Positions 35,788 to 45,451 of a DNA stretch of 64,000 nt are shown here, piece after piece. The translations under genes and the position numbers were made by a program. The stretch spans positions 36,880 through 100,879 of the forward strand of contig CACWHK010000015.1 of NCBI GenBank assembly GCA_902760755.1. The letters run 5' to 3'. The notes below the pieces were generated by a model. It was not told the origin of the DNA, searched no databases, and saw only the letters and a list, made by a program, of their open reading frames with translations. Origin of the DNA: an uncultured Lachnospiraceae bacterium. Its GTDB lineage: Bacteria > Bacillota > Clostridia > Lachnospirales > Lachnospiraceae. The first letter of the stretch is position 1; every line of letters starts with the position of its first letter.

Positions 35788-36454
35788 ATGAATACGAATA
35801 AAGAACTTGATTACAGATTATATCTGCAGAGGGATGAGGAATTCGTCCGGACGGATGTCCGGAAGGAGTTTTCCCGTTACGAAGCGATCGTGAGCGGAGA
35901 TGTGGCGCAGGTGAAGAAGAACTTTGAGGAGGTTCGGAAGGATTTCTTTGCGGGAAAGGGTGTGCTCTCCCAAAACCCTCTGCGCAACAGCATCTACCAT
36001 TTGGTGGTATCCATGGCCGTGATCGCGCGGATGTGTGTGGAAGCAGGCCTTCCGCACTCAGAGGCCTATACCATCAGCGATATCTATATTCAGAGTGCCG
36101 ATGTTTCGAAGTCGGTGGATGAGGTGATCGACCTGATCGGGAAAGCGCAGGTGGACTTCGCGGAGCGCATGCGAAAGCTCCGGAAGACAGCTTGCGAAGG
36201 CAGAGGGACTGAGCCCCGGATACTTCTCCAAGCTGTTTGCGAAGGAGGTCGGGATGACCGTGAAGGCATATATCCTCTCCGTGAAGATCCGGACTGCCGC
36301 GAATATGCTGGAGAATCTGGACTATTCTATCTCGGACATTTCCTACTCTCTGGGCTTCTCCTCCCAGAGTGCCTTTACGACGGCTTTCAAACAGCAGATG
36401 GGTTGCACGCCGGCAGCTTACCGGAGCCGTCAGGACTACATACGGATGCACTGA
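35788..36454 (+). pseudogene. Decayed AraC-family regulator
   Basis: The first 130 codons read as the N-terminal part of an AraC-type regulator (MNTNKELDYRLYLQRDEEFV through VDFAERMRKLRK). Near 36180 the reading frame changes. The C-terminal HTH continues in another frame as QLAKAEGLSPGYFSKLF and SISDISYSLGFSSQSAFTTAF, ending at 36454. About 20 residues that normally join the two parts are missing, so the change looks like a deletion with frameshift and not a single-base error. The fused frame otherwise reads nonsense to 36540. An extended -10 (TGG-TACAAT at 35702) and AAGG site remain. Confidence 0.75.
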
Positions 36455-36578
36455 TTTCGTGTCGGTTGACATCCGCGCATGGAGGGGTTACGATTTCCAT
36501 CAACTGTTACATAGACTTTGATGAATCATCGCAAATATGATATTCCTGTTGGATGTCTGAGAGAGTAGGCATGAATTG

Positions 36579-36608
36579 TTGACATTCGCCGTGCCTATGA
36601 CGTACAAT
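36579..36608 (+). promoter_or_regulatory. Promoter of the 36636 gene
   Basis: A perfect TTGACA (36579-36584) and TACAAT (36603-36608), 18 bases apart, 28 bases before the start codon. Confidence 0.75.
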
Positions 36609-36635
36609 GTATCTCGGGCATTTGGAGGATGATGT

Positions 36636-37040
36636 ATGAAGAATATAGCAGCGGTCGTTGTTATCCTGGCACTCTGTGTTGAGCTGTATCTTTGCACGGC
36701 CGGAAGCCAGCATAAAAAGAAGAAACTGTTGAAGGGCTGGAATAAGACGAAGGGAACCATCCGCAGCATCGACAAGGTGCAGGACAACGTGGGAGCCAGC
36801 CGGAAATCCTATATGGAGCTCACCATAGATGCGGAGAGCGGACAGACCGTCTACGCACGGCTCGGGATGATGTGCATCTACGAGGTCGGTGAGGAAGTGG
36901 AGCTGATGGAGAAGGACGGATATCATCGATTTCTCGGAAATGACCGTGTGAACGCGCGGGCGAAGAAGGAGCTGCTCTGGGGAACGATCCCGATGGTGGT
37001 GCTGATCGCAGCCATTGCGGTGCTGAGTATCGTGTTCTGA
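36636..37040 (+). CDS. Small two-pass membrane protein, function unknown
   Basis: A 134-residue protein with hydrophobic ends (residues 3-20 and 113-133) and a middle beta-rich, charged region (GWNKTKGTIRSIDKV, YMELTIDAESGQTVYARLG, YEVGEEVELME). This layout resembles DUF3592-like membrane proteins. GGAGG lies eight bases upstream of the ATG. It is followed by another small membrane protein and an amino-acid importer, probably in one transcript. Confidence 0.7.
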   Translation: MKNIAAVVVILALCVELYLCTAGSQHKKKKLLKGWNKTKGTIRSIDKVQDNVGASRKSYMELTIDAESGQTVYARLGMMCIYEVGEEVELMEKDGYHRFLGNDRVNARAKKELLWGTIPMVVLIAAIAVLSIVF

Positions 37041-37079
37041 CGGATTAGTCAGTTTTGTGGGTGAATGAAGGAGGAGCGT

Positions 37080-37388
37080 ATGGCTAAGAAGGTAAAGCAG
37101 GAAACGGTTGCTGTGACGGTGCAGCCGGAGGCAGAAGAGAAGGAATCGAAGAAGAATAAGGTGGTTCGCGCAAAGAAGGCGAAGCATACGAAGAAGGTGA
37201 AGACTCCGAAGCCGCCGAAGCAGAAGAAGGAGAAGCGCTCTGCGAAGCGTCAGAGGATCGCATATGAGAAGGCACTGAAGAAGACCAGCGCAGAGAGGAC
37301 CCTCTCGCTGATCGCCATCGCACTTGCGCTCTTTAGTTCCGTGCTTTCCGCCATTATGGAAGGCAAGAATGACGGATCGGATCAGTAG
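37080..37388 (+). CDS. Lys-rich tail-anchored small protein
   Basis: A 102-residue protein. The first 80 residues are extremely Lys/Glu/Pro-rich and likely disordered and basic; the last part has a single hydrophobic segment (LSLIAIALALFSSVLSAIM), as in a tail-anchored protein. The start at 37080 was chosen for AAGGAGGAG six bases upstream. I do not recognise it. It sits 30 bases before the substrate-binding protein gene. Confidence 0.65.
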   Translation: MAKKVKQETVAVTVQPEAEEKESKKNKVVRAKKAKHTKKVKTPKPPKQKKEKRSAKRQRIAYEKALKKTSAERTLSLIAIALALFSSVLSAIMEGKNDGSDQ

Positions 37389-37417
37389 AAAATATATGAA
37401 AAGGATTGGTAAGAAAG

Positions 37418-38209
37418 ATGAAGAGAATGAAGAAACTGGTAGCTGGAATACTTGCGGTTGCGTGTCTGGGAATGGTTATGACCGGATGCGGAAGCAAGGA
37501 TTCGAGGAAGTTCACGGTAGGCTTTGATGCGGAATATCCGCCCTATGGTTACATGGATGAATCCGGCAATTACACGGGCTTCGACCTGGAGCTGGCAGAG
37601 GAGGTCTGCAAGCTGCGCGGATGGGAGCTGGTAAAGCAGCCGATCGTATGGGACAGCAAGGATAATGAGCTGAATTCCGGATCCATCGATTGCATCTGGA
37701 ACGGCTTCACCATCAACGGCCGTGAGAACGATTATGAATGGTCCGTACCGTACGTAGATAACAGTCAGGTGATCGTTGTCAGCACAAAGTCCGGCATCAA
37801 GGACTTTGCAGGTCTGTCCGGCAAGACGGTTGGTGTGCAGGCAGCGTCTGCCGCACTGCAGGTTCTGCAGGATGAAGAGGGCCAGAAGAAGCTGGCAGAT
37901 ACCTTCGGAAAGCTGCAGGAGTTCGGTGATTACAATACCGCATTCGTAGAGCTGGAGGCAGGCTCGATCGATGCGCTGGCCATGGATATCGGTGTGGCTC
38001 AGTATCAGATCAAGAGCCGCGGTGACAGCTTCGTGATCCTGGAGGAGCACCTGAATGCAGAGCAGTACGGTGTCGGCTTCAAGAAGGGGAATACCGAGCT
38101 TCGGGATCAGATCAATGAGTCCCTGAAGGAGCTGAAGAAGAACGGAAAGTTCGACGAGCTGGCGAAGAAGTATGAGCTTTCGGATATGGTATGCCTGAAG
38201 GCTGAGTAA
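37418..38209 (+). CDS. Polar amino-acid ABC transporter, substrate-binding lipoprotein
   Basis: A 263-residue lipoprotein of the SBP_bac_3 family. The signal peptide ends in a lipobox (MVMTGC), so the mature protein begins with Cys at about residue 24. FTVGFDAEYPPYGYMDESGNYTGFD, WDSKDNELNSGSIDCIWNGFT and GKTVGVQAASAALQVL are typical ligand-binding segments. GSIDALAMDIGVAQYQI is a later family motif. It is followed 10 bases later by the permease gene. The ligand is probably a polar amino acid, perhaps cystine or glutamine. Confidence 0.93.
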   Translation: MKRMKKLVAGILAVACLGMVMTGCGSKDSRKFTVGFDAEYPPYGYMDESGNYTGFDLELAEEVCKLRGWELVKQPIVWDSKDNELNSGSIDCIWNGFTINGRENDYEWSVPYVDNSQVIVVSTKSGIKDFAGLSGKTVGVQAASAALQVLQDEEGQKKLADTFGKLQEFGDYNTAFVELEAGSIDALAMDIGVAQYQIKSRGDSFVILEEHLNAEQYGVGFKKGNTELRDQINESLKELKKNGKFDELAKKYELSDMVCLKAE

Positions 38210-38219
38210 GAGGTTTTCT

Positions 38220-38864
38220 ATGGATTTTTGGACTATGCTGGGGCAGCTGGCCGGTGGTATGTGGGAGTCGATCCAGATCTTCTTCCTGACCCTGATCTTT
38301 GCACTGCCCCTCGGCCTTCTGGTCTGTGCGGGACGGATGGCGAAGAATAAGATCGTTTCGGGGATCACATCCTTTCTGATCTCCGTCCTTCGTGGTACAC
38401 CTCTGATGCTGCAGCTTCTGGTGGTGTACTTCTTCCCGTATTATCTGTTTGGGTGGTCCATCGGAGGCTGGCGGTACCCGGCCATCATCGTTGGCTTTGC
38501 CATCAACTATTCCGCGTACTTTGCGGAAATCTACCGGTCCGGGATCCTGGCGGTCCCGAAGGGGCAGTGGGAGGCTGCGGAGATTCTGGGTTACACCAAA
38601 CAGCAGACCTTCTTCCGGATCATCCTTCCGCAGATGATACGCATCATCCTTCCGGCCATGACGAACGAGATCATCACGCTGGTGAAGGATACCTCACTGG
38701 CCTTCTCCCTGTCCTACATGGAGATGTTCACACTGGCCAAGCAGATCGCGGCAAGCAATACCACATTTATGCCCTTCGTTGTCGCAGCGATCTTCTACTA
38801 TGTCTTCAATCTGCTTGTGACCTTCGTCATGGGACGGCTGGAGAAGAAGTTCAAGTTCGCTTAG
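38220..38864 (+). CDS. Polar amino-acid ABC transporter permease
   Basis: Membrane subunit of the HisM/GlnP family, 214 residues with about five hydrophobic segments. The EAA loop that docks with the ATPase is visible in EIYRSGILAVPKGQWEAAEI. The conserved LRGTPLMLQLL lies near the middle. It sits between the binding protein and the ATPase in one operon. A single permease gene implies a homodimer. Confidence 0.94.
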   Translation: MDFWTMLGQLAGGMWESIQIFFLTLIFALPLGLLVCAGRMAKNKIVSGITSFLISVLRGTPLMLQLLVVYFFPYYLFGWSIGGWRYPAIIVGFAINYSAYFAEIYRSGILAVPKGQWEAAEILGYTKQQTFFRIILPQMIRIILPAMTNEIITLVKDTSLAFSLSYMEMFTLAKQIAASNTTFMPFVVAAIFYYVFNLLVTFVMGRLEKKFKFA

Positions 38865-38873
38865 GGAGGTGCC

Positions 38874-39635
38874 ATGGTTTACGTAGAGTTAAATGATGTG
38901 AAAAAGAGCTTCAACGGTGTCGACGTACTGAAGGGGATCTCGCTTTCCGTATCGGAAGGAGAGGTGGTTTCCATCATAGGGCCCTCCGGGTCCGGTAAGT
39001 CCACACTGCTTCGGATCGCAACCTTCCTGGAAACCATGGATGACGGTGCGCTGTCCTACATGGGAGAGTCCGCAGTTGTCTCCGAGAACGGGCATGCGAA
39101 ATATGTACCGCAGAGTGCCCTGAAGGGCTTTCGGGAGAAGTTCGGCCTGGTGTTCCAGAGCTTCAACCTCTTCCCGGCCATGACGGTGCTTCGAAATGTA
39201 ACGGACGCGCTGATCCGCGTGAAGAGGGTTCCGAAGGAGGAGGCACTGGCCAGAGGCCGTGAGGTGCTGGCCCGGATGGGACTGGCGGAGAAGGAGAATA
39301 ACTACCCCTCCCAGCTGTCCGGCGGGCAGCAGCAGCGTGTGGCCATCGCTCGTGCACTGGCGCTTTCGCCCGAAGTGCTCTACTTCGATGAGCCCACCTC
39401 GGCACTGGATCCGGAGCTTACTGCGGAGGTGCTGAAGGTCATAAAGGAACTGGCGGAACAGAAGATGACCATGGTGATCGTAACCCATGAGATGTCCTTT
39501 GCCCGGAAGATCTCCGACCGCGTGGTCTTCATGGACCAGGGTGTGGTTGCAGCCTGCGGAACCCCGGATGAGGTCTTCGATTCCGACAATCCGCGAATGC
39601 GTGAATTCCTCGGAAAGCTGGAGCAGGAAGCATAA
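38874..39635 (+). CDS. Polar amino-acid ABC transporter ATPase (GlnQ type)
   Basis: ATPase of 253 residues that drives the importer. Walker A is IGPSGSGKSTLLR, the signature LSGGQQQRVAIARALA, Walker B VLYFDEPTSALDPEL and the switch His in IVTHEMSFA. AGGGAGGTGCC precedes its ATG. It is the last gene of the operon before a bidirectional terminator. Confidence 0.96.
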   Translation: MVYVELNDVKKSFNGVDVLKGISLSVSEGEVVSIIGPSGSGKSTLLRIATFLETMDDGALSYMGESAVVSENGHAKYVPQSALKGFREKFGLVFQSFNLFPAMTVLRNVTDALIRVKRVPKEEALARGREVLARMGLAEKENNYPSQLSGGQQQRVAIARALALSPEVLYFDEPTSALDPELTAEVLKVIKELAEQKMTMVIVTHEMSFARKISDRVVFMDQGVVAACGTPDEVFDSDNPRMREFLGKLEQEA

Positions 39636-39664
39636 CGGGAACGAATAAAGCAAGAATATAACAA

Positions 39665-39719
39665 GAAGACCGGATGGTACGGCATTTCCATGACGTACCA
39701 TCCGGTCTTCCGGTTTATT
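39665..39719. terminator. Bidirectional terminator between importer and kinase
   Basis: GAAGACCGGATGGTACG and CGTACCATCCGGTCTTC form a perfect 17-bp stem. It serves the + strand importer operon and the reverse-strand kinase. Confidence 0.85.
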
Positions 39720-39753
39720 ATGCTCTGTTTATTCTACCGTCGATTCCGAGGCT

Positions 39754-42700
39754 TTATTCGTAGGAAACTTTTTCCTTCGGCAGGTAGGTTTCCAGAATGT
39801 GCTCCAGCTCCGAGGGATCGATGGGCTTGGAGAGATAATCCCTGAAGCCTGCCTCGATATACATCTCCCGGGCTCCTGAGATCGCATTTGCGGTGAGAGC
39901 GATGACTGCAGTGTCCGCGGGAAGCAGGTTGCTTCTGGTGAGCACGTCCAGCGTCTCCACACCGTCCATCTCCGGCATCATATGGTCCATCAGGATGACA
40001 TCATAGTGCTTCTCCTTTACCATGTCTATACATGCCTGTCCGCCGGAAGCCAGATCCGGGACAACGCAGAGCTTCTTCATCAGGGCCTTGGCCACCTTCA
40101 GGTTCATGGGTGTATCATCTACGATCAGTATGTCTGCATTCTGAATCTTCATATTGCGTTTCTCCTTATGTTCTTCTTCAGGTCTTTGATGCTTCTGATA
40201 TACTCCGATGGGAGCGGCGTTGATCACGCTCTGACGGATCCGGAAGGAGAAGCAGGACCCCTTTCCGTATTCACTTCGTACCTCCAGCCTGCTGTCCATC
40301 AGCTTCAGCAATCCGTCCACGATAGACATGCCGAGGCCGGTTCCCTCGATGGTCCGGTTCCTCTGCTCATCCAGCCGCTGGAAGGATTCGAAGAGCTTCT
40401 GCATATCCTCTTCCTTTATGCCTATACCCGTATCCTTTACCGCAACATACAGGGTACATTCGCTGTCGGAGATATCCTCGCCCCGCATGGTCAGTGTAAC
40501 ACTTCCCCGCTCGGTATACTTGACTGCATTCGTAAGCAGGTTGGTGATCACCTGACGGATGCGGACATCATCGCCGTAGAGCGTCCGCGGAAGCTTCTCA
40601 TCGATCTCCAGGTTCAGTGCCAGGTTCTTCTTCGCTGCCCGGTCGGTGATCATGTTCATCAGGTTGTCGATCATGTCCGTGGTTTCATACTTTGCAGGGA
40701 CGATCTCCATCTTTCCGGTCTCCAGCTTGGAGAAATCCAGGATGCCGTTGATCAGGGAGAGCAGCGTCTTGCCTGCACTCTTGATATCCCGGGCATATTC
40801 CGTGATGGCCGGATCTTTGTTCTCCCGGAGGATCATTTCATCCATACCGATCACGGCGTTGATGGGAGTCCGGATCTCGTGGCTCATCTGCGCCAGGAAG
40901 TCCGACTTGGCCTTGCCTGCAGCGGTTGCCTCGTCAACGGCAGCCGCCAGCTTCTGGTTCATGGCTGCCTGTGACCGGATGACCTTGTTGACCAGCGAGA
41001 TGATGATAATGATGATCACCAGGACGATGGCGCCGAAGATCAGCGCGTAGATCAGCTGTGTGAGATAAACCCGGTCCCAGTCCCATACCAGAACTACGGT
41101 GAAGCCGGTTTCCTGTTCGACGGAGGTGAGGCAGCAGCGCTTCACGCCGTCATAGTCCCGGAAGGGTTCCAGGGCCTTGCTATTGTTGTTATAATACTCC
41201 CTGTAGGGGGTGTTCCGTACATTTTCCTTCGTCTCCGCCGACATCTGGTACGCACTGTTCGGGTGATTGATGATATCCCCGTTGGAGTCGATCAGGAACA
41301 CATATTCAAATGCGCCGTAGCTGTTTCCGAAGATCTCGATGATCTTATCCATGTAGAGGTCGATACCGAAGATGCCCAGAAACTCTCCATTCTTTCCGTA
41401 TACGATCTTGGAAAGGGTGATACAGTAGTTACCGGTCTGTGCATCATAGTAGGGAGCAGAGAAGCTGTAGCCGAGACCGGACTTCTCCGTCTGCCGGTAC
41501 CAGTCGCGGTCCTCTACCTTCCAGTCTGCGTCGGGCTGCCAGCCGTTGTTCATGATGACCGTATGCTCGCGGTAGGGATTTGCCAGATAGCAGACGGAAA
41601 TGCTCGGATAGTTCGATGCGATGCTGTTCATCCAGGCAACGGCATCCTCGTAGTTGTCCATCCGCTCAGGCTCTGCGGCGATCACATCCGTGAACATGCG
41701 GAGTATTGTCATCTGTTCCCGTTCCCAGTCCTTCAGCTGGGACATATAGTTGTTTCGCTCCATGGTCATGTCGGATTCCGCGGACTTTCGTCCGAAGCGG
41801 TAGAACAGAACGGAGCTTAGAACCGTTGTAGCAAGCAGAAGGACCACGATGATATCCCGGAAGATCCGGATCCTTCCGGAGAGGTCCTTTGCAGCTTTTT
41901 TGCTTTCCTTCTTTCGTTGCTCCTTCCCGGAGACGATGGAAGAGTAGGAAGAGAGGTCGTTCATGATCTCTCCCATGCGGATGCCGGAAGCCTTGATGGC
42001 TCCGAAATCCTCCTGCGTATCGGTGCCGGGCTCTCCTCCGTGGGAGCTGGTCCGCATGATATCCGCCAGGGGATCCTTCAGTCGTTCCACGATGCCCTCC
42101 ACGAATACCTCCCGGCTTCGCTGGGCTTCAGCGGAGCGGATCCGGTTTCGGGCGCTGATCAGGAACAGGACGATGATCACGATCAGCATGGTCAGACTGA
42201 TCAGGATATTCACGACCACCTGCCGTGTGGTGGAGCTGTAAAGCTCACTGTTGTTCACGGTGATGATCATATACCAGTTGTTCTTGGTTACGGAATAGAA
42301 GACGGTGCACCGGTTTCCGTCGATTTTGGTCGTAAAGGATTCCTCGATCCGGTTGGACCGGATGTCATTAAAGAGGTCTGCGTACTCCGGCAGTGCCTTC
42401 TTTAATTCCTGTCCCACATAGCTCATGTCGGTATAACCCACGATCATTCCCTCGGCGGTTACGATCAGGGCGGTGCTGTCCGCGTTCTGCGACATTTTCT
42501 TTACGGACTCCTGGATATCGGAGAGGGTGAAGTCCATGCCTACCACGGTTTCCTTATCCTTCAGCATCATGGACAGGGTGTAGCACATGTCTCCGGACAT
42601 GCTGTCGATATAGGGCTCCGTGATGTAAATATCGCCGCTATTCTCGATGGCACCGATATACCAGTTTCGTTCCGACCCGTGATAATCCTCGGGAACATCG

Positions 42701-43056
42701 AAGTCAGGGATGATCTCCCAGCCAACGCCTGCGATATAGACGTTGAAGCTGACACCGTTGGAGGCTTCGAGCTGTTCCTTCTTCTGCGCGACGATATACT
42801 TCTCCAGCGCGGCCCGGTCTCCGCCGGCACCAAGGATCTGCTCGGCTCCGCTGGATACGCGGATCAGGGAGGTTTCGGCATTTGCTATGACATTTTCAAA
42901 ATCCGTACGGATGTTATCAATCTGTGTCTGGCCAACCTGCTGGGTCTGGGTCTTCATGGCGTTGATCAGGGTTATGGTATTCGTGGTGACGATACCGACG
43001 AAGATCAGTGTAATGATCAGAATGGTCAGAAGATCGGATTTTCTTAGCTTCTTCAT
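39754..43056 (-). CDS. Hybrid histidine kinase with two sensor modules
   Basis: A 1100-residue hybrid kinase. A membrane segment (about 9-31), a Cache-like outer domain and another membrane segment (about 290) are followed by an inner region (residues about 310-375) that looks like a decayed dimerisation helix pair without a phospho-His. A second set of two membrane segments with a second Cache-like domain (about 415-675) comes next. Then HisKA has FLAQMSHEIRTPINAV (His726), the HATPase_c has the N box (QVITNLLTNAVKYTE) and DTGIGI and EGTGLGMSIV. The receiver has MDHMMPEMDG (Asp1024). There is no linked response regulator; signal and target are unknown. The two Cache domains suggest two ligands. 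Confidence 0.9.
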   Translation of the reverse strand: MKKLRKSDLLTILIITLIFVGIVTTNTITLINAMKTQTQQVGQTQIDNIRTDFENVIANAETSLIRVSSGAEQILGAGGDRAALEKYIVAQKKEQLEASNGVSFNVYIAGVGWEIIPDFDVPEDYHGSERNWYIGAIENSGDIYITEPYIDSMSGDMCYTLSMMLKDKETVVGMDFTLSDIQESVKKMSQNADSTALIVTAEGMIVGYTDMSYVGQELKKALPEYADLFNDIRSNRIEESFTTKIDGNRCTVFYSVTKNNWYMIITVNNSELYSSTTRQVVVNILISLTMLIVIIVLFLISARNRIRSAEAQRSREVFVEGIVERLKDPLADIMRTSSHGGEPGTDTQEDFGAIKASGIRMGEIMNDLSSYSSIVSGKEQRKKESKKAAKDLSGRIRIFRDIIVVLLLATTVLSSVLFYRFGRKSAESDMTMERNNYMSQLKDWEREQMTILRMFTDVIAAEPERMDNYEDAVAWMNSIASNYPSISVCYLANPYREHTVIMNNGWQPDADWKVEDRDWYRQTEKSGLGYSFSAPYYDAQTGNYCITLSKIVYGKNGEFLGIFGIDLYMDKIIEIFGNSYGAFEYVFLIDSNGDIINHPNSAYQMSAETKENVRNTPYREYYNNNSKALEPFRDYDGVKRCCLTSVEQETGFTVVLVWDWDRVYLTQLIYALIFGAIVLVIIIIIISLVNKVIRSQAAMNQKLAAAVDEATAAGKAKSDFLAQMSHEIRTPINAVIGMDEMILRENKDPAITEYARDIKSAGKTLLSLINGILDFSKLETGKMEIVPAKYETTDMIDNLMNMITDRAAKKNLALNLEIDEKLPRTLYGDDVRIRQVITNLLTNAVKYTERGSVTLTMRGEDISDSECTLYVAVKDTGIGIKEEDMQKLFESFQRLDEQRNRTIEGTGLGMSIVDGLLKLMDSRLEVRSEYGKGSCFSFRIRQSVINAAPIGVYQKHQRPEEEHKEKRNMKIQNADILIVDDTPMNLKVAKALMKKLCVVPDLASGGQACIDMVKEKHYDVILMDHMMPEMDGVETLDVLTRSNLLPADTAVIALTANAISGAREMYIEAGFRDYLSKPIDPSELEHILETYLPKEKVSYE

Positions 43057-43127
43057 GGTTTTGTTGTTTTCCTCGAGTGATTCTTTGCTTCAGGCCGGGC
43101 AGTGCCCGGCATCCTTTACAAAGTTGA

Positions 43128-43156
43128 AGTATAGCACATGACAGGGGAAAAGGCAA
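43128..43156 (-). promoter_or_regulatory. Promoter of the hybrid kinase
   Basis: Reverse-strand TTGCCT (43156-43151) and TATACT (43133-43128) with 17-base spacing and an extended TGC before the -10. Confidence 0.75.
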
Positions 43157-43177
43157 AGGAGTTGGTCTTTGTTTTTC

Positions 43178-43206
43178 TTGCATATAAAGATAGAAAATGC
43201 TAAACT
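43178..43206 (+). promoter_or_regulatory. Promoter of ptb-buk
   Basis: TTGCAT (43178-43183) and TAAACT (43201-43206), 17 bases apart, with an extended TGC. It is about 60 bases before ptb. Confidence 0.75.
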
Positions 43207-43268
43207 ACATGTAACTATGGGCTTCGGACTTATGGGAGCCACATAAGAAGACGAAAGGACAAGAGGAA

Positions 43269-44195
43269 ATGAGCAAGAGTTTTGACGATCTGTTAGCTAT
43301 GGTGAAGCAGTGCCCGAAGAAGAAGGTTTCCGTGGCAGTTGCGCAGGACAATGAGGTGCTTCTGGCCGTAAAGGCTGCAAAGGAGCAGGGAATCGCAGAC
43401 AGTATTCTGGTGGGAGATGCGGATAAGATCGCACCCATCGCTGCAGAGCTTAATATGAATCTGGATGATTATGAGATCATCGATGTGAAGGACCCCATTG
43501 AAGCTGCACGTACCGCAGTTCAGCAGGTGCATGACGGCAGGGCCGATATGTACATGAAGGGCCTGATTGATACGAAGGACTTCCTTCGCAGCGTACTGGA
43601 TAAGGAAGTAGGACTTCGGACCGGACGTCCGCTGTCCCATGTGTGTGTATTCGAGATCGAGGGCGTGGATCATTTGCTCTTCCTGACGGATGTGGCATTC
43701 GTTCCGTATCCGACCCTTGAGGATAAGGCAAATATCATCCGCAACACCGTAGAGATCTGCAATGCCTGCGGTATCGAGAATCCGAAGGTGGCACCTCTTG
43801 CAGCCGTTGAGGTTGTGAATCCGAAGATGCCCGCAACTGTAGAGGCAGATGAGCTGACCAAGATGAATGAGGCCGGTGAGATCACAGGCTGTATCGTGGA
43901 CGGACCGCTGTCCATGGATCTGGCAACCTGCCCGGAGGCAGCGCAGCATAAGGGCGCATCCGGACGTAAGATCGTCGGGGACGCAGATGTACTTCTCTTC
44001 CCGGACATCCACGCAGGAAATATCCTGTACAAGGGACTGGTACATTTCTCAAAGAGCAAGAACGGAAATCTGATCACAGGTACCGCAGCGCCGGTCATCC
44101 TGACCTCCAGATCCGATTCCTTCGAAGTGAAGGTTAATAGTCTGGCTCTTGGTGCACTTGTAGCTGATTCTTTAAAGAAAAACGCAACGAAGTAA
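43269..44195 (+). CDS. ptb: Phosphate butyryltransferase
   Basis: Converts butyryl-CoA and phosphate to butyryl-phosphate, 308 residues of the phosphotransacetylase fold. Visible motifs: [54 protein letters not shown] and the late [21 protein letters not shown]. The start follows GAGGAA. It is directly followed by buk; the pair provides one ATP per butyrate. The stop codon lies in a family 2 repeat that separates the two genes. Confidence 0.95.
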   Translation: MSKSFDDLLAMVKQCPKKKVSVAVAQDNEVLLAVKAAKEQGIADSILVGDADKIAPIAAELNMNLDDYEIIDVKDPIEAARTAVQQVHDGRADMYMKGLIDTKDFLRSVLDKEVGLRTGRPLSHVCVFEIEGVDHLLFLTDVAFVPYPTLEDKANIIRNTVEICNACGIENPKVAPLAAVEVVNPKMPATVEADELTKMNEAGEITGCIVDGPLSMDLATCPEAAQHKGASGRKIVGDADVLLFPDIHAGNILYKGLVHFSKSKNGNLITGTAAPVILTSRSDSFEVKVNSLALGALVADSLKKNATK

Positions 44196-44254
44196 GTGTC
44201 ATAGCTCGGCAATGCCCCGCTGGCGGGGCAAATCGCCGGAGCAATCCGTACTTC
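44189..44254. repeat. Intergenic hairpin repeat, family 2
   Basis: GAAGTAAGTGTC at the ptb stop, a GCCCCGC-TG-GCGGGGC hairpin, a GGC-AAAT-CGCC hairpin, CGGAGCAATCCG and TACTTC. The first and last six bases are inverted complements. The copy at 26149 has the same arms with compensated stem changes. Confidence 0.75.
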
Positions 44255-44280
44255 GCAGAATAGTAGGAGGAGAATATACA

Positions 44281-45345
44281 ATGGCAATTAAATCACTCAT
44301 AATCAATCCGGGTTCCACCTCCACCAAGCTTGGTATCTTCGAGGATGAGACCCTGCTGTTTGAAGAAACCCTGCGCCACACCACAGAGGAGATCGCGCAG
44401 TTTGACAAGATCGTAGACCAGAAGGATTTCCGGAAGAAGATGATCCTGGACTTCCTGGCGGCAAAGGATGTGGATGTAAAGAGCTTCGACGTGATCGTAG
44501 GTCGCGGCGGACTTCTGAAGCCGATCCCCAGCGGAACCTACGCGGTTACCGATGAGCTGGTACATGACCTGGAGATCGCACTGGGCGGTGAGCATGCCTC
44601 CAACCTGGGCGGTATCCTGGCCAGAGAGATCGCAGATGAGATCGGTGTTCCGTCCTATATCGTTGACCCGGTTGTGGTTGATGAGCTGATGGATATCGCA
44701 CGGATCTCCGGTGTTCCGGAGCTGCCGCGCGTCAGCATCTTCCATGCGCTGAACCAGAAGGCAGTGGCTAAGCGTTATGCGAAGGAGATCGGCAAGCCCT
44801 ATGAGCTGTTGAACCTGATCGTGGTTCATATGGGCGGCGGTGTATCCGTTGGCGCACATACCGGCGGCAAGGTTGTGGATGTATTCAATGCCCTGTCCGG
44901 TGACGGCGCATTTTCGCCGGAGCGTGCAGGTGCAGTTCCTCCGGGAGCCCTGGTTGACATGTGCTTCTCCGGAAAGTATGAGAAGAAGGATATCATGAAG
45001 ATGCTGATCGGTAACGGCGGCTTCAATGCATATCTTCATACAAATGATGCGCGCGAGGTTGCCAAAATGGCAGAAGAGGATGCATATGCAAAGACCGTGT
45101 TCGATGCATTCATCCTGCAGGTAGCCAAGGATATCGGTTCCATGGGTGCGGTTCTTTCCGGAAATGTGGATCAGATCATCCTGACCGGCGGTATCGCTTA
45201 CGGCAAGTATGTGACAGAGGAGATCGCAAACCGCGTGAAGTTTATCGCGCCGGTAACGATCTATCCGGGTGAGGATGAGCTCCTGGCTCTGGCACAGGGT
45301 GCGCTCCGCGTCATGAACGGCGAAGAGCACGCGATGGTATATTAA
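44281..45345 (+). CDS. buk: Butyrate kinase
   Basis: ASKHA-family kinase that makes ATP from butyryl-phosphate, 354 residues. [18 protein letters not shown] is the N-terminal phosphate loop. [20 protein letters not shown] and [15 protein letters not shown] are the other nucleotide and hinge motifs. TAGGAGGAG lies nine bases upstream of the start at 44281; earlier in-frame codons lie in the repeat. It follows ptb in one operon. Together they mark butyrate formation through butyryl-phosphate, not only through CoA transferase. Confidence 0.96.
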   Translation: MAIKSLIINPGSTSTKLGIFEDETLLFEETLRHTTEEIAQFDKIVDQKDFRKKMILDFLAAKDVDVKSFDVIVGRGGLLKPIPSGTYAVTDELVHDLEIALGGEHASNLGGILAREIADEIGVPSYIVDPVVVDELMDIARISGVPELPRVSIFHALNQKAVAKRYAKEIGKPYELLNLIVVHMGGGVSVGAHTGGKVVDVFNALSGDGAFSPERAGAVPPGALVDMCFSGKYEKKDIMKMLIGNGGFNAYLHTNDAREVAKMAEEDAYAKTVFDAFILQVAKDIGSMGAVLSGNVDQIILTGGIAYGKYVTEEIANRVKFIAPVTIYPGEDELLALAQGALRVMNGEEHAMVY

Positions 45346-45383
45346 TCTACGATCCGAAGGGTCGTTTGGCGTAACTAAAATGA

Positions 45384-45417
45384 GGGGATTGTGTCGGGGA
45401 AAGACGCAGTCCCTTCT
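45384..45417 (+). terminator. Intrinsic terminator after buk
   Basis: GGGGATTGTGTC pairs with GACGCAGTCCC through two G-U wobbles; TTCTT follows. Confidence 0.65.
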
Positions 45418-45451
45418 TGCACACTTGTTATGATGGCAGAGGAGGATGAAG

